DNA from: Anaerolineae bacterium
GTDB lineage: Bacteria; Chloroflexota; Anaerolineae; B4-G1
Assembly (NCBI GenBank): GCA_030612585.1
Contig: JAUWNP010000091.1
Span: 1 to 16,956 of the forward strand
Reading direction: 5' to 3'
Length of the DNA: 16,956 bases
Shown here: positions 1-8,127 of the stretch, in pieces
How positions within the stretch are numbered: position 1 is the stretch's first letter
Layout: every line of letters starts with the position of its first letter
Notes under the pieces: generated by a model
What the model saw: the letters and a program-made list of their open reading frames with translations, nothing else
What the model was told of the DNA's origin: nothing
Database searches by the model: none
Program-made: the position numbers and the translations under genes

Positions 1-48
1 GAAGTTTGAGCAAGGGACAAAAAGTGTCCGGTGGTAGAACCGACTCAT

Positions 49-198
49 ACAGTCACAGTATAGCACAACAGCAGCAGGGAAGCAAAATCCTCGCTGCTGC
101 GGATGGGGAACTGACACGGTCTCAACAGTCACAGTATAGCACAACAGCAGCAGGGAAGCAAAATCCTCGCTGCTGCGGATGGGGAACTGACACGGTCT
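49..198. repeat. Tandem pair of a 74-bp repeat (76-bp period)
   Basis: Positions 49-122 and 125-198 read identically and are separated by two bases, giving a period of 76 bp. Each copy contains an inverted repeat, GCAGCAG at 71-77 with CTGCTGC at 94-100 and again at 147-153 with 170-176. An inner four-pair extension leaves a six-base loop. The array lies directly downstream of the GH31 stop codon on the minus strand, so its transcript would form two successive hairpins. No uridine tract follows, so a classical intrinsic terminator is not supported. Bases 1-48 show nothing recognisable. Confidence 0.9.
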
Positions 199-204
199 TT
201 CCGG

Positions 205-2412
205 CTATCCAGCCATCTCTGTGCTGTCTTGTAGCCGCAACTCGGCAGTGTAGTGGTGGTTACCGGCCTGCCTGGGTCTCACCTCCTGCCCGTTGCACAC
301 CAGACGCGCGATCTCCTCGGCGGCGTAGATGTGCAGCGCCAGTCCGCGCGGACCGGATTCTACCCGCAGATCGAACGTGCCGTCGCGGACTTGGCCCGAC
401 ACGACGGTGGTTTTGTCGTCGTCCACCATCGTGTAGGCGGCGCGCCCCTCCTCGTCGGGCACGATGTGTAGCGTCAGGGGATCGAGCGGTGCCTCGTCCA
501 CGTACTGCATGGCCGGACCCTGCGGCACCGCGTAACCGCCGCGATAGAAAAAGGGCACGCGGTCCAGGCCGGCCCGGTAATCGAGCCAGCAGGGGCCAGT
601 TATGAGGTCTCCCGTCCAGCCGTCGGCCCACAGTCCGGCGGGCAGGTAGATCTTGCGCTCGTCAGGTGCGACGCACTTCTCAAGTGCGTTGCACCTGTCA
701 GTCAGGATCGGCGCCACCAGCACAGCCTGACCAAAGAGGAACTCGTCTTCGACGTTGAAGGTGGTCGGGTCGTCCTGGAACTCGTAGACCAGCGGGCGTA
801 GGACAGGCAGACCGGCCCGGGCGCTGTGGTGGGCCTCGCTGTAGAGGTAGGGCAAGAAGCGGTAGCGCAACTCGACCAAGCGGCGGAAAATCTCCTGCGT
901 CTCTGGCTCGTAGTTCCAGGGCTCGCGGTAGCGCGGCCCGCCACCGTGCAGCCGCATGTGGGAGTTGAAGATCCCGAACTGGGTCCAGCGCACGTAGAGC
1001 CGGTCGCTGGGGGTGCCGGTGAACCCACCCACGTCGTTGCTCCAGAAGGTGAACCCGCTCAGCCCAAGGCTGAGGCCCCCGCGCAGTGAACACAGTATGT
1101 TCTCAAAGGTGGACGAGTTGTCGCCCGACCAGTGCACCGGGTAACGCTGCGAGCCAGCGTAACCGCTACGCGCCCAGATGATACCCTGGCCAAAGTATTC
1201 CTTGGTGACCTCGAAGGCGGCCTGGTTGTAGAGCAGCGGGTAGAGGTTGTGCATCTCCCGGCCAGAGTAGGCCTGGTAAGACTCGTAGTCGCGGACGTGC
1301 TCGCCGAAGTCCACCTTGATCACCGCAGCCCCCAGTTCAAAAAGCCGCCGCAGTTGCGCCTGGTACCACTGCACGGCCTCGGGTTTGGACATGTCAATCG
1401 TGCGCGCTTTGAAGAGCAGCATGTCAAAGTTGCCCCCCTCGGCCAGCACGCCCTTCTCCTGCGCTTCCTCGAAAATGTCCAGGTGCTCGCAGACGTAGGG
1501 CCATTGCCACAGGCAGACGCGGAAGCGTTTCTCCCGCAGTTGGCGGAACATACCGGCCGGGTCGGGAAAGCGCGGCCCGAAACGGTAGTCGCACTGCCAC
1601 TCTCCTTTGAACCAGTTGGTGTCCACGTTGATCACGTCGGCCGGGTAACGTTCGGCGCGCAGCCGGCGGGCCGTCTCTATGACCTCTTCCTGGCTGTCGT
1701 AACTGATGCGCGAGACCCACAGCCCGAACGACCACTTGGGCGGCACGGGCGACTTGCCGGTCAGGTCAGTGTAATCGCTGACGATCTTTTTGAGCGACGG
1801 GCCGTAGAAAAAGTAATAGTCGAGGCTATCTCCCTCGGCCATCAGCAGGTTGTGGATGTAGGAGCGACTGCCGACGAAAAAGGTCATGGGCAGGACGTGG
1901 TTGACGAAGACGCCGTAGCCGGCGGTGCTCATGAAGAAGGGAATATTCTTGTAGGTGCGGCCGCTGGTGTTGCCCAGGCCGTCAATGGCCCATAACCCCA
2001 CCGTCTGCCCGCGTTTGTTCAGTGTGGAAAACCGCTCGCCAAAGCCGTAGACCGCCTCGCCGGGACCCAGCGTGAAGTTCTCCACCGCAAAGTCCAGCCC
2101 CGTCTCATCGTCGTGGATCAGGCCGGTGGGGAAGGAGTCGAGCACTGTCGAAAAGAGCGTCTTCTGCCGCCCGCCGACCTCGGTCACTTTGTGCCCGGCG
2201 GTATCCAGCACCTCGGTGCGAAAGTCCTCGCGGTACACCTTGAGGCATAGCGCGCTGGTGCGCAGCAGGTAGTGGTCGGGGTGCTCTTCGAGCGTGACCT
2301 CGAGTTGCGGGGTCGTAACCGCTGCTGCCGGGGAAAAGGGAACGAGGGCCGAGTTTGATCCGCACCTGCCGCTCCAGCCGTCCGTCGTCCAGCAGCGATA
2401 GCCAGACGGCAA
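205..2412 (-). CDS. Glycoside hydrolase family 31 (alpha-xylosidase/alpha-glucosidase type)
   Basis: A retaining alpha-glycosidase of family GH31, closest in feel to YicI-type alpha-xylosidases; the substrate cannot be fixed from sequence. In the 735-residue frame, YGFGERF lies near residues 122-128. The catalytic nucleophile is Asp368 in IKVDFGE and the likely acid/base is Asp431 in HWSGDN, the spacing usual for the family. An N-terminal beta-sandwich, a (beta/alpha)8 barrel (about 220-540) and C-terminal beta domains follow in order. No signal peptide is visible, so it is probably cytosolic and acts on imported oligosaccharides. Residues 1-20 look like an out-of-frame reading. The authentic N-terminus probably lies in another frame starting at the GTG at 2536, ten bases after the upstream gene ends. 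A palindromic repeat at 663-697 adds about 12 residues (around 571-583) just before the conserved YLPAG strand. Last gene of the yvcK-gap-pgk-tpiA run. Confidence 0.93.
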   Translation of the reverse strand: MPSGYRCWTTDGWSGRCGSNSALVPFSPAAAVTTPQLEVTLEEHPDHYLLRTSALCLKVYREDFRTEVLDTAGHKVTEVGGRQKTLFSTVLDSFPTGLIHDDETGLDFAVENFTLGPGEAVYGFGERFSTLNKRGQTVGLWAIDGLGNTSGRTYKNIPFFMSTAGYGVFVNHVLPMTFFVGSRSYIHNLLMAEGDSLDYYFFYGPSLKKIVSDYTDLTGKSPVPPKWSFGLWVSRISYDSQEEVIETARRLRAERYPADVINVDTNWFKGEWQCDYRFGPRFPDPAGMFRQLREKRFRVCLWQWPYVCEHLDIFEEAQEKGVLAEGGNFDMLLFKARTIDMSKPEAVQWYQAQLRRLFELGAAVIKVDFGEHVRDYESYQAYSGREMHNLYPLLYNQAAFEVTKEYFGQGIIWARSGYAGSQRYPVHWSGDNSSTFENILCSLRGGLSLGLSGFTFWSNDVGGFTGTPSDRLYVRWTQFGIFNSHMRLHGGGPRYREPWNYEPETQEIFRRLVELRYRFLPYLYSEAHHSARAGLPVLRPLVYEFQDDPTTFNVEDEFLFGQAVLVAPILTDRCNALEKCVAPDERKIYLPAGLWADGWTGDLITGPCWLDYRAGLDRVPFFYRGGYAVPQGPAMQYVDEAPLDPLTLHIVPDEEGRAAYTMVDDDKTTVVSGQVRDGTFDLRVESGPRGLALHIYAAEEIARLVCNGQEVRPRQAGNHHYTAELRLQDSTEMAG
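663..697. repeat. 35-bp palindromic repeat inside the GH31 gene
   Basis: The arms CAGGTGCGACGCACTT (663-678) and AAGTGCGTTGCACCTG (682-697) are reverse complements at 15 of 16 positions around a three-base centre. In the GH31 frame the element encodes roughly DRCNALEKCVAP between the conserved VAPIL strand and YLPAG. The length keeps the frame open. It resembles dispersed GTGCGACGCACTT-type palindromes that I associate with Chloroflexota genomes (memory, not a search). Confidence 0.8.
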
Positions 2413-2536
2413 AACAACCGGGCAGCAACCGGGCGATCAGTTGCAGGAGGGCGATCTTGAGCCTGCCCGCCGGGGAGAATAGCACCGCGTCCGGTGTGAG
2501 ATTGCGGACGGTCTTGAGTGTTTTGGCTTTGTTCAC
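2340..2536 (-). pseudogene. Frameshifted 5' segment of the GH31 gene
   Basis: From a GTG at 2536 a frame encodes a start MNKAKTLKTVRNL followed by about 50 residues (to about RQVRIKLG) with the look of the small N-terminal strand region of GH31 enzymes. It lies one base out of phase with the main GH31 frame. Convincing GH31 sequence (PQLEVTLEEHPDHYLLRT) begins in the main frame near position 2310. The switch therefore falls within about 2330-2370, which includes the run CCCTTTTCCCC on the minus strand. Joining the frames would give a protein of about 775 residues. It could be a sequencing indel, a real mutation or programmed frameshifting; an indel is the simplest reading. Confidence 0.6.
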
Positions 2537-2546
2537 TGCTCTTTCT

Positions 2547-3299
2547 TCAATACTCCACCCGCACGCCCTTCACTTGCCCTAACACCCTCTCCACCAGCGC
2601 GATCAACAATGCGAACGGCAGATCAACTGCCATTGTGAGAGCGCACATCATCGCCAGCCAGCGCAATGCTATGTTGAGAGGCTCTGCCAATCCCTCGACA
2701 ATCGCCGGCCATAACCCCGTCGCCCAGACCAACGTGCCAGCCAGGAGCAGGAAGAGGATCACGGGTGCCCAGGCCTGCCGGTCGGACCGGCTGGGCAGCA
2801 TCGTGTTGCTCATGGCAAAGATCACGTAGGCCCAGATCCAGGCGTCGGGCGCTTTCAGTGCCCTCAGCAACCCGGCGATCAGGTTGGCCAAGTCCCCGGT
2901 GACGAGTGCCCCCCCCAACGTGCTGACGTCGAAGACCCAGTACCCGATCAGCAGAATGACCCCGCTCCCCACTAACAGTGGGGCCAGCCCGATCAGGCTG
3001 GCCCGCACGACATCGGTCTTCTCGACTGGGACGAAGCCTAATTGGACGCGCTGTCCCGTCCGTTTGGGATGGATGGAGATGCGACCCACCCGCGCCCCCA
3101 GGAGTATCGCTGCGAGTGCGTGGCTCAACTCGTGGACGAAAATGCCCGGCAGCAGCGGCAGCGCGTACAACACCACCGCGATGTCGGGGTCGCCCGTGAG
3201 CAGCAGCATAACCCCCTGCAGGTGGCGGTGAATCCAGCGCTCAATCAGCAGCAGGAGCGCCAGTGTCGCTGCTAGCCAGAGGAGTGGTGTCCAGTTCAT
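2547..3299 (-). CDS. Membrane HExxH metallopeptidase-like protein (M50-like)
   Basis: A 250-residue integral membrane protein with about five or six hydrophobic segments. HELSHA at residues 56-61 lies in a transmembrane segment and is the HExxH zinc motif of site-2-protease-like (M50) intramembrane peptidases. A downstream segment SNTMLPSRSDRQAW (164-177) has Asn, Pro and Asp spaced much like the NxxP...D motif that supplies the third zinc ligand in M50 proteins. Catalytic activity is therefore plausible but unproven, and the substrate is unknown. It follows the tpiA gene after a hairpin-rich spacer and precedes GH31 by ten bases. The ATG at 3299 has a pyrimidine-rich upstream region without a Shine-Dalgarno sequence, so initiation may be weak or coupled to upstream RNA structure. 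Confidence 0.75.
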   Translation of the reverse strand: MNWTPLLWLAATLALLLLIERWIHRHLQGVMLLLTGDPDIAVVLYALPLLPGIFVHELSHALAAILLGARVGRISIHPKRTGQRVQLGFVPVEKTDVVRASLIGLAPLLVGSGVILLIGYWVFDVSTLGGALVTGDLANLIAGLLRALKAPDAWIWAYVIFAMSNTMLPSRSDRQAWAPVILFLLLAGTLVWATGLWPAIVEGLAEPLNIALRWLAMMCALTMAVDLPFALLIALVERVLGQVKGVRVEY

Positions 3300-3322
3300 G
3301 GGGAGGGATAGAGTAGATGGGG

Positions 3323-3377
3323 AATGAGTATATGAGTAGATGAGGCCCTGCCTTCCTCATTTACTCGTCTACTCATT
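3323..3377. repeat. Long imperfect hairpin of GAGTA/TACTC units
   Basis: The 23-base arms 3323-3345 and 3355-3377 are complementary at 20 of 23 positions around a nine-base loop. They are built from ATGAGTA and GATGAGG words. The element fills the 86-bp spacer between tpiA and the M50-like gene. It shares wording with the perfect hairpin at 5367-5399. It may affect mRNA processing or stability; no T-tract makes it a textbook terminator. Confidence 0.82.
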
Positions 3378-3385
3378 TACTTCCC

Positions 3386-4147
3386 CTAACACGCCAGTCC
3401 TTCCCGCACAATTTCCGCAAAGTCCGCAGCACGCAGACTGGCCCCGCCCACGAGCGCGCCGTCAATCTCCGGTTGTGCCATAAACTCGGCGGCGTTGCCT
3501 GGCTTGACGCTGCCCCCGTACTGGATACGGATTGCCTGGGCTACGCTGTCGCCGTACAGTGCGGCCAGCGTCCCGCGCACTGTTCCCCCGATGGTACTGT
3601 TGGCACCCTCACCGGTCGCCGGTACCCCTGTGCCGATGGCCCAGATGGGCTCGTAGGCCACCGTGATGAGCAGTGCCTGCTCGGCCGTGATGCCATCGAA
3701 GGCGGCGCGTACCTGGCTGCCGACGAATTGTTCCGTCTCCCCGGCCTGGTTTTGCTGGAGGTTCTCCCCCACGCAGAGGATCGGTTTGAGCCCGTGAGCA
3801 AGCGCTGCATGTAGTTTCTTGTTGACCATCTCGTCCGTCTCGCCGAAGATAGTGCGGCGTTCCGAGTGGCCGATGATGACGTAGTCGCACAGGCCCTGCA
3901 GCATCAGCGGGCTCACCGCCCCGGTGAAAGCCCCCTGCTTCTCCCAGTGCATGTTCTGCGCGCCCAGGCCGATAGCCGACTCGGCCAGGGCCTCGCGCAC
4001 GGCGGCCAGGGCGGGGAAGGGGGGGCAGACGGCTACGTCACAGCCGACGATGCCCTCCAGCACGGTTCGCAGTTCTTGGGCTAGCGTGACCGCCTCCTTG
4101 ATAGTTTTGTGCATCTTCCAGTTGCCGGCGAAAAACGGTTTGCGCAT
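3386..4147 (-). CDS. tpiA: Triosephosphate isomerase
   Basis: Interconverts dihydroxyacetone phosphate and glyceraldehyde 3-phosphate in cytosolic glycolysis and gluconeogenesis. At 253 residues it is the normal length for a TIM barrel. Active-site residues are all visible: Asn9 and Lys11 in GNWKMH, His94 in IIGHSERR, and Glu166 in AYEPIWAIGTG. The phosphate-gripping loop 6 and the late YGGSV and GGASL motifs are also present. The ATG at 4147 is preceded by TAGGAG, which overlaps the stop codon of pgk eight bases upstream, so translation of the two is probably coupled. Third member of the gap-pgk-tpiA run. Confidence 0.98.
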   Translation of the reverse strand: MRKPFFAGNWKMHKTIKEAVTLAQELRTVLEGIVGCDVAVCPPFPALAAVREALAESAIGLGAQNMHWEKQGAFTGAVSPLMLQGLCDYVIIGHSERRTIFGETDEMVNKKLHAALAHGLKPILCVGENLQQNQAGETEQFVGSQVRAAFDGITAEQALLITVAYEPIWAIGTGVPATGEGANSTIGGTVRGTLAALYGDSVAQAIRIQYGGSVKPGNAAEFMAQPEIDGALVGGASLRAADFAEIVREGLAC

Positions 4148-4155
4148 CGTATCTC

Positions 4156-5328
4156 CTATCTGTTCTCCAGTGCCGCCACACAGGGCAGGGCTTTGCCTTC
4201 CAGGAACTCCAGGCTAGCCCCACCGCCGGTGGAGATGTGGCTCATCCTGTCTGCCAGGCCCGCTTGCCGCACCGCTGCCGCCGACTCGCCGCCACCGATG
4301 ATGGTCGTCGCGCCCATATTGGCGAGGAGCCGTGCCACGGCGAAGGTGCCTTTTGCGAAGTTGGGCATCTCGAACACGCCCAGCGGCCCGTTCCAGACCA
4401 CCATCCTGGCCCCGCCCAGCGCCGACTCGAACGTAGATATTGTCTTGGGGCCGATGTCGAGGATGCGCCAGCCTGGAGTGACCTCGTTGGGGGCCACGAC
4501 CAGCGTGCGGGCGTCGTTGTCGAAAGCGTCGGCGATGACCACGTCCACGGGCAGCACGAGTGTGCCCCCGGCCTGCTTGAGCAGCGACTCGGCTATCTCC
4601 ACGGCCTTGTCCTCGATCAGCGAATCGCCCACCTCGAAGCCCAGCGCTTTGAAGAAGGTATTCGCCATCCCGCCGCCGATCAGCATCCGGTCGCACTGCT
4701 TCAGCAAGTTCTCAATGACGCCGATTTTGTCGGAGATCTTGGCTCCCCCCAGGATGGCGACATAGGGGTGCTCGGGGTTCTTGGTCGCCTGTCCCAGGAA
4801 CTCCAGTTCCTTCTCCATCAGGAGACCGGCCACGGCCGGCAGGTAGTGCGTCACTCCCTCGGTCGAGCCGTGGGCGCGGTGCGCTGCACCGAAGGCGTCA
4901 TTGACGTAGATCTCTGCCAGCGCGGCCAGTTGGCGGGCGAATTCGGGGTCGTTGGCTCGCTCCTCAGGATGGAAGCGAGTGTTCTCCAGCAGAACGACAT
5001 CGCCCGGCTGCATCGCCTTGACCGCTGCCTCGACCTCTAGCCCGACGCAGTCGTTGAGTTTTTTCACCGGGCGGCCCAGCAGTTCCGCCAGCCGTCTCGC
5101 TACCGGGTCGATCCTCAACTCCGGCACGGTCTTGCCTTTGGGCCGGCCCAGGTGTGAACACAGGATAACTGCTGCGTCCTGCTCTAGCAGGTAGTTCAGT
5201 GTGGGCAATACAGCCCTGATGCGAGTATCGTCTGCCACAGATCCCTCTTTGAGTGGCACGTTCAGGTCCACGCGCACCAGCACGCGCTTGTTGTGCACGT
5301 CCACGTCACGGACAGTTTTTTTGTTCAT
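4156..5328 (-). CDS. pgk: Phosphoglycerate kinase
   Basis: Transfers phosphate between 1,3-bisphosphoglycerate and ADP, the first ATP-forming step of lower glycolysis, in the cytosol. The 390-residue length is standard. The N-terminal signature RVDLNVP lies at residues 19-25, with substrate-binding SHLGRPKG near 58-65. The C-terminal nucleotide domain carries the GGGESAAA and [13 protein letters not shown] motifs. ATG at 5328 has a clear AAGGAG ribosome-binding site. It sits between gap (110-bp spacer containing a perfect hairpin) and tpiA (8-bp spacer). Nothing in the protein looks degenerate. Confidence 0.98.
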   Translation of the reverse strand: MNKKTVRDVDVHNKRVLVRVDLNVPLKEGSVADDTRIRAVLPTLNYLLEQDAAVILCSHLGRPKGKTVPELRIDPVARRLAELLGRPVKKLNDCVGLEVEAAVKAMQPGDVVLLENTRFHPEERANDPEFARQLAALAEIYVNDAFGAAHRAHGSTEGVTHYLPAVAGLLMEKELEFLGQATKNPEHPYVAILGGAKISDKIGVIENLLKQCDRMLIGGGMANTFFKALGFEVGDSLIEDKAVEIAESLLKQAGGTLVLPVDVVIADAFDNDARTLVVAPNEVTPGWRILDIGPKTISTFESALGGARMVVWNGPLGVFEMPNFAKGTFAVARLLANMGATTIIGGGESAAAVRQAGLADRMSHISTGGGASLEFLEGKALPCVAALENR

Positions 5329-5366
5329 TACGTCTCCTTGTCAAGAAGGAAATGAGTATACGAGGA

Positions 5367-5399
5367 ATGAGTAGATGAGGATAGTCCTCATCTACTCAT
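5367..5399. repeat. Perfect 15-bp-stem hairpin in the gap-pgk spacer
   Basis: ATGAGTAGATGAGGA at 5367-5381 and its exact reverse complement at 5385-5399 flank a three-base TAG loop. Flanking bases 5351-5363 and 5402-5437 repeat degenerate GAGTA and TACTC words. The element lies between the gap stop codon and the pgk ribosome-binding site and resembles the hairpin at 3323-3377. On the transcript it would form a very stable stem and could separate gap mRNA from pgk-tpiA mRNA. Confidence 0.9.
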
Positions 5400-5438
5400 C
5401 TGCTCATCTACTCATACTCGTCGTTTACTGTCTACTCG

Positions 5439-6476
<1,038 letters not shown>

Positions 6477-6503
6477 TTATGTGATTTGTGAAATACTGTG
6501 CTT

Positions 6504-7838
6504 TTACCGTTCTTCGACTAGTTGCACCAGCGCTCGTGCCAGTTTATCGCTATCGTGTCGCCAGGGACGGGCTGAATCGATCAGGTCAGTGGTGATCAGC
6601 CGATACCCTGCGTCGGTGGGGAAGTCCACCTGCACCAACTCGACTCCGGGGGGCAGGTCGAGGTTCACATCCAGGTTGGCGTTGGCCAGCACTGTCTGGA
6701 AGAGGCCGGCCCCCACGTGTGTTTCCAGTGCTGCGACGTGATTGCCCACGGTGTATTCATCCGTCTCGCCGCGCTGGGTGGCAATATTGCAGATGTAGAC
6801 CTTGGGCGCCCGGCTGGCTGCGACCGCCTGCGCCACGTCCGGCACGAGCAGGTTGGGAAGGATGCTGGTGTAGAGGCTGCCCGGGCCGGCCGTGATCAGG
6901 TCCGCCTCTAGCAGCGCGCGCACCGCGTCGGGATAAGCCGGAGCGTCGTCGGGTTCCAGGTAGACCCGCTCGATGGCCCCGCCCGCCTCAGTGATACTCG
7001 ACTCGCCGGTTACGCGGTTGAGCCCGACTGGCTCGGCCCGTAGGTCGGCCATCAGCGTCACGTCGTGCAGCGTGCTGGGCAACACGCGCCCCCGCACTGC
7101 CAGCACCCGCCCCGACTCCAGGATCGCCCGCTCGAAACTGCCGGTCACCTCTGCCATCGCGGTGATGAAGAGATTACCGAAACTGTGGCCATTGAGCCCA
7201 CTGCCGTCGCCGCTTGTCCTGAGCCCCTCGGCGTCGCTTGGGAAAGGGCCTGTCCTGAGCGAAGTCGAAGGAAAGCGGTACTGGAACAACTGGGTCGTCA
7301 ATGCCTCGTCGTCGGCCAGTGCGACGATGCAGTTGCGGAAGTCGCCCGGCGGCAGCACGCCCAGTTCGCGCCGCAGCCGCCCTGAACTGCCTCCATCGTC
7401 GGCGACGGTGACGATGGCGGTGACGTTGGAGGTGTACTGCTTGAGTCCGCGCAGGAGGACTGAAAGGCCGTGCCCTCCGCCGATGGCGACGATCTTGGGG
7501 CCGCGTTCCCGTTGGCGATAGCGGTACACGGCGTTTACCACTGTCTCTGGGTCTGGTTCCACGAAGGGCTCCAACAGTGCCCGATTGAGGCGAAACAGCG
7601 CGCTCACCACCGCGGCGGCACCGACCAGTCCGAAGAGCCCGGCCCGCAGGCCGCGTGGAATGAACTGGAGGGTCAGGTAGTAGAAGATGCCCGGCAGGGG
7701 ATAGAGTTGCCGGAGCAAGAAACTGAAGCCCAGGCTTAGAAGCGCAATACCGCAGGCCAGAAGTAGCAGCCAGCGTTTGATCCCCATGCCGGGGGTCAGC
7801 CATTTGAGGGCGGAGCGGAGATACCGGCGAAATACCAT
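6504..7838 (-). CDS. yvcK: YvcK/CofD-like gluconeogenesis factor with N-terminal membrane segments
   Basis: YvcK proteins bind UDP-sugars and are needed for growth on gluconeogenic carbon and for cell-wall shape in Bacillus; the exact mechanism is unsettled. The conserved core is clear: IGGGHGLSVLLRGLK, VTVADDGGSSGRLRRE, PPGDFRNCI, GHSFGNLFI and TAGPGSLYTSILPN. Two hydrophobic segments precede it, so the protein is probably membrane anchored, as in other long YvcK forms. I place the start at ATG 7838, giving 444 residues. The longer frame from TTG 7877 uses bases that form the -35 box of a near-consensus promoter, so it is unlikely to be translated. The gene contains a 66-bp repeat-derived insert (7206-7271) that adds 22 residues before the GSGL...GHSFGN motif. 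It leads the gap-pgk-tpiA run. Confidence 0.92.
   Translation of the reverse strand: MVFRRYLRSALKWLTPGMGIKRWLLLLACGIALLSLGFSFLLRQLYPLPGIFYYLTLQFIPRGLRAGLFGLVGAAAVVSALFRLNRALLEPFVEPDPETVVNAVYRYRQRERGPKIVAIGGGHGLSVLLRGLKQYTSNVTAIVTVADDGGSSGRLRRELGVLPPGDFRNCIVALADDEALTTQLFQYRFPSTSLRTGPFPSDAEGLRTSGDGSGLNGHSFGNLFITAMAEVTGSFERAILESGRVLAVRGRVLPSTLHDVTLMADLRAEPVGLNRVTGESSITEAGGAIERVYLEPDDAPAYPDAVRALLEADLITAGPGSLYTSILPNLLVPDVAQAVAASRAPKVYICNIATQRGETDEYTVGNHVAALETHVGAGLFQTVLANANLDVNLDLPPGVELVQVDFPTDAGYRLITTDLIDSARPWRHDSDKLARALVQLVEER
7206..7271. repeat. Repeat-derived 66-bp insert within yvcK
   Basis: On the minus strand this stretch begins CCTTCGACTTCGCTCAGG and contains two CTCAGGACA words 36 bp apart (plus-strand 7251-7259 and 7215-7223). 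It is an exact number of codons and encodes PSTSLRTGPFPSDAEGLRTSGD between QYRF and GSGLNGHSFGN. These blocks are normally close together in YvcK proteins. The first word matches the repeat at 14034-14058, in the same orientation relative to its gene's transcription. Confidence 0.82.
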
Positions 7839-7843
7839 GTTGA

Positions 7844-7877
7844 TGTACATTATAACCGAACACGGCACAGACGTCAA
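7844..7877 (-). promoter_or_regulatory. Sigma-70-type promoter of yvcK
   Basis: On the minus strand TTGACG (7877-7872) is followed after exactly 17 bases by TATAAT (7854-7849). This is one mismatch from consensus overall, with ideal spacing. Transcription would start near 7842, only a few bases before ATG 7838, so the mRNA would be leaderless or nearly so. Activity is inferred from sequence only. Confidence 0.75.
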
Positions 7878-8127
7878 AGAGGCGCGTGAAGGACAGCGCC
7901 GTCAGCGGCGCGCCCAGGCGGTGCCAAGTGTGCCTGCAGTTTGTCTGCCGCAGGTCAAGGTGGCAGTGGTGGAGAGAGGTCTTCTAATTCTGCTCAAGGG
8001 CGGGGGATATTGAGGGGATTTGTCGTTGGAGGGGGCGTCTTGGCAAGGGTGACCGCCGGTGTGTCTATTGATGGCCCGCAGGTCCATCTGCTCTTGGTGG
8101 AGGGCGTCTGGTCTGCATCCAGCGGGA
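7878..8127. other. Spacer between the hydrolase-CNB gene and yvcK
   Basis: About 250 bp without a convincing gene. A GC-rich perfect hairpin, GCGCCG/CGGCGC with a TCAG loop, lies at 7896-7911, just upstream of the yvcK -35 box. On the minus strand it is not followed by a T-tract. A 77-codon minus-strand frame overlaps the hydrolase stop codon at 8135, but its codon usage and composition do not look coding. Nothing else is recognisable. Confidence 0.6.

Noticed and set aside
49..198. CRISPR array
   Set aside because: Only two long units with a two-base separation and no variable spacers; this is a simple tandem duplication.
1132..1995. 287-codon plus-strand frame opposite GH31
   Set aside because: It lies entirely antisense to conserved GH31 catalytic sequence and has no recognisable motif; long antisense frames are expected in GC-rich genes.
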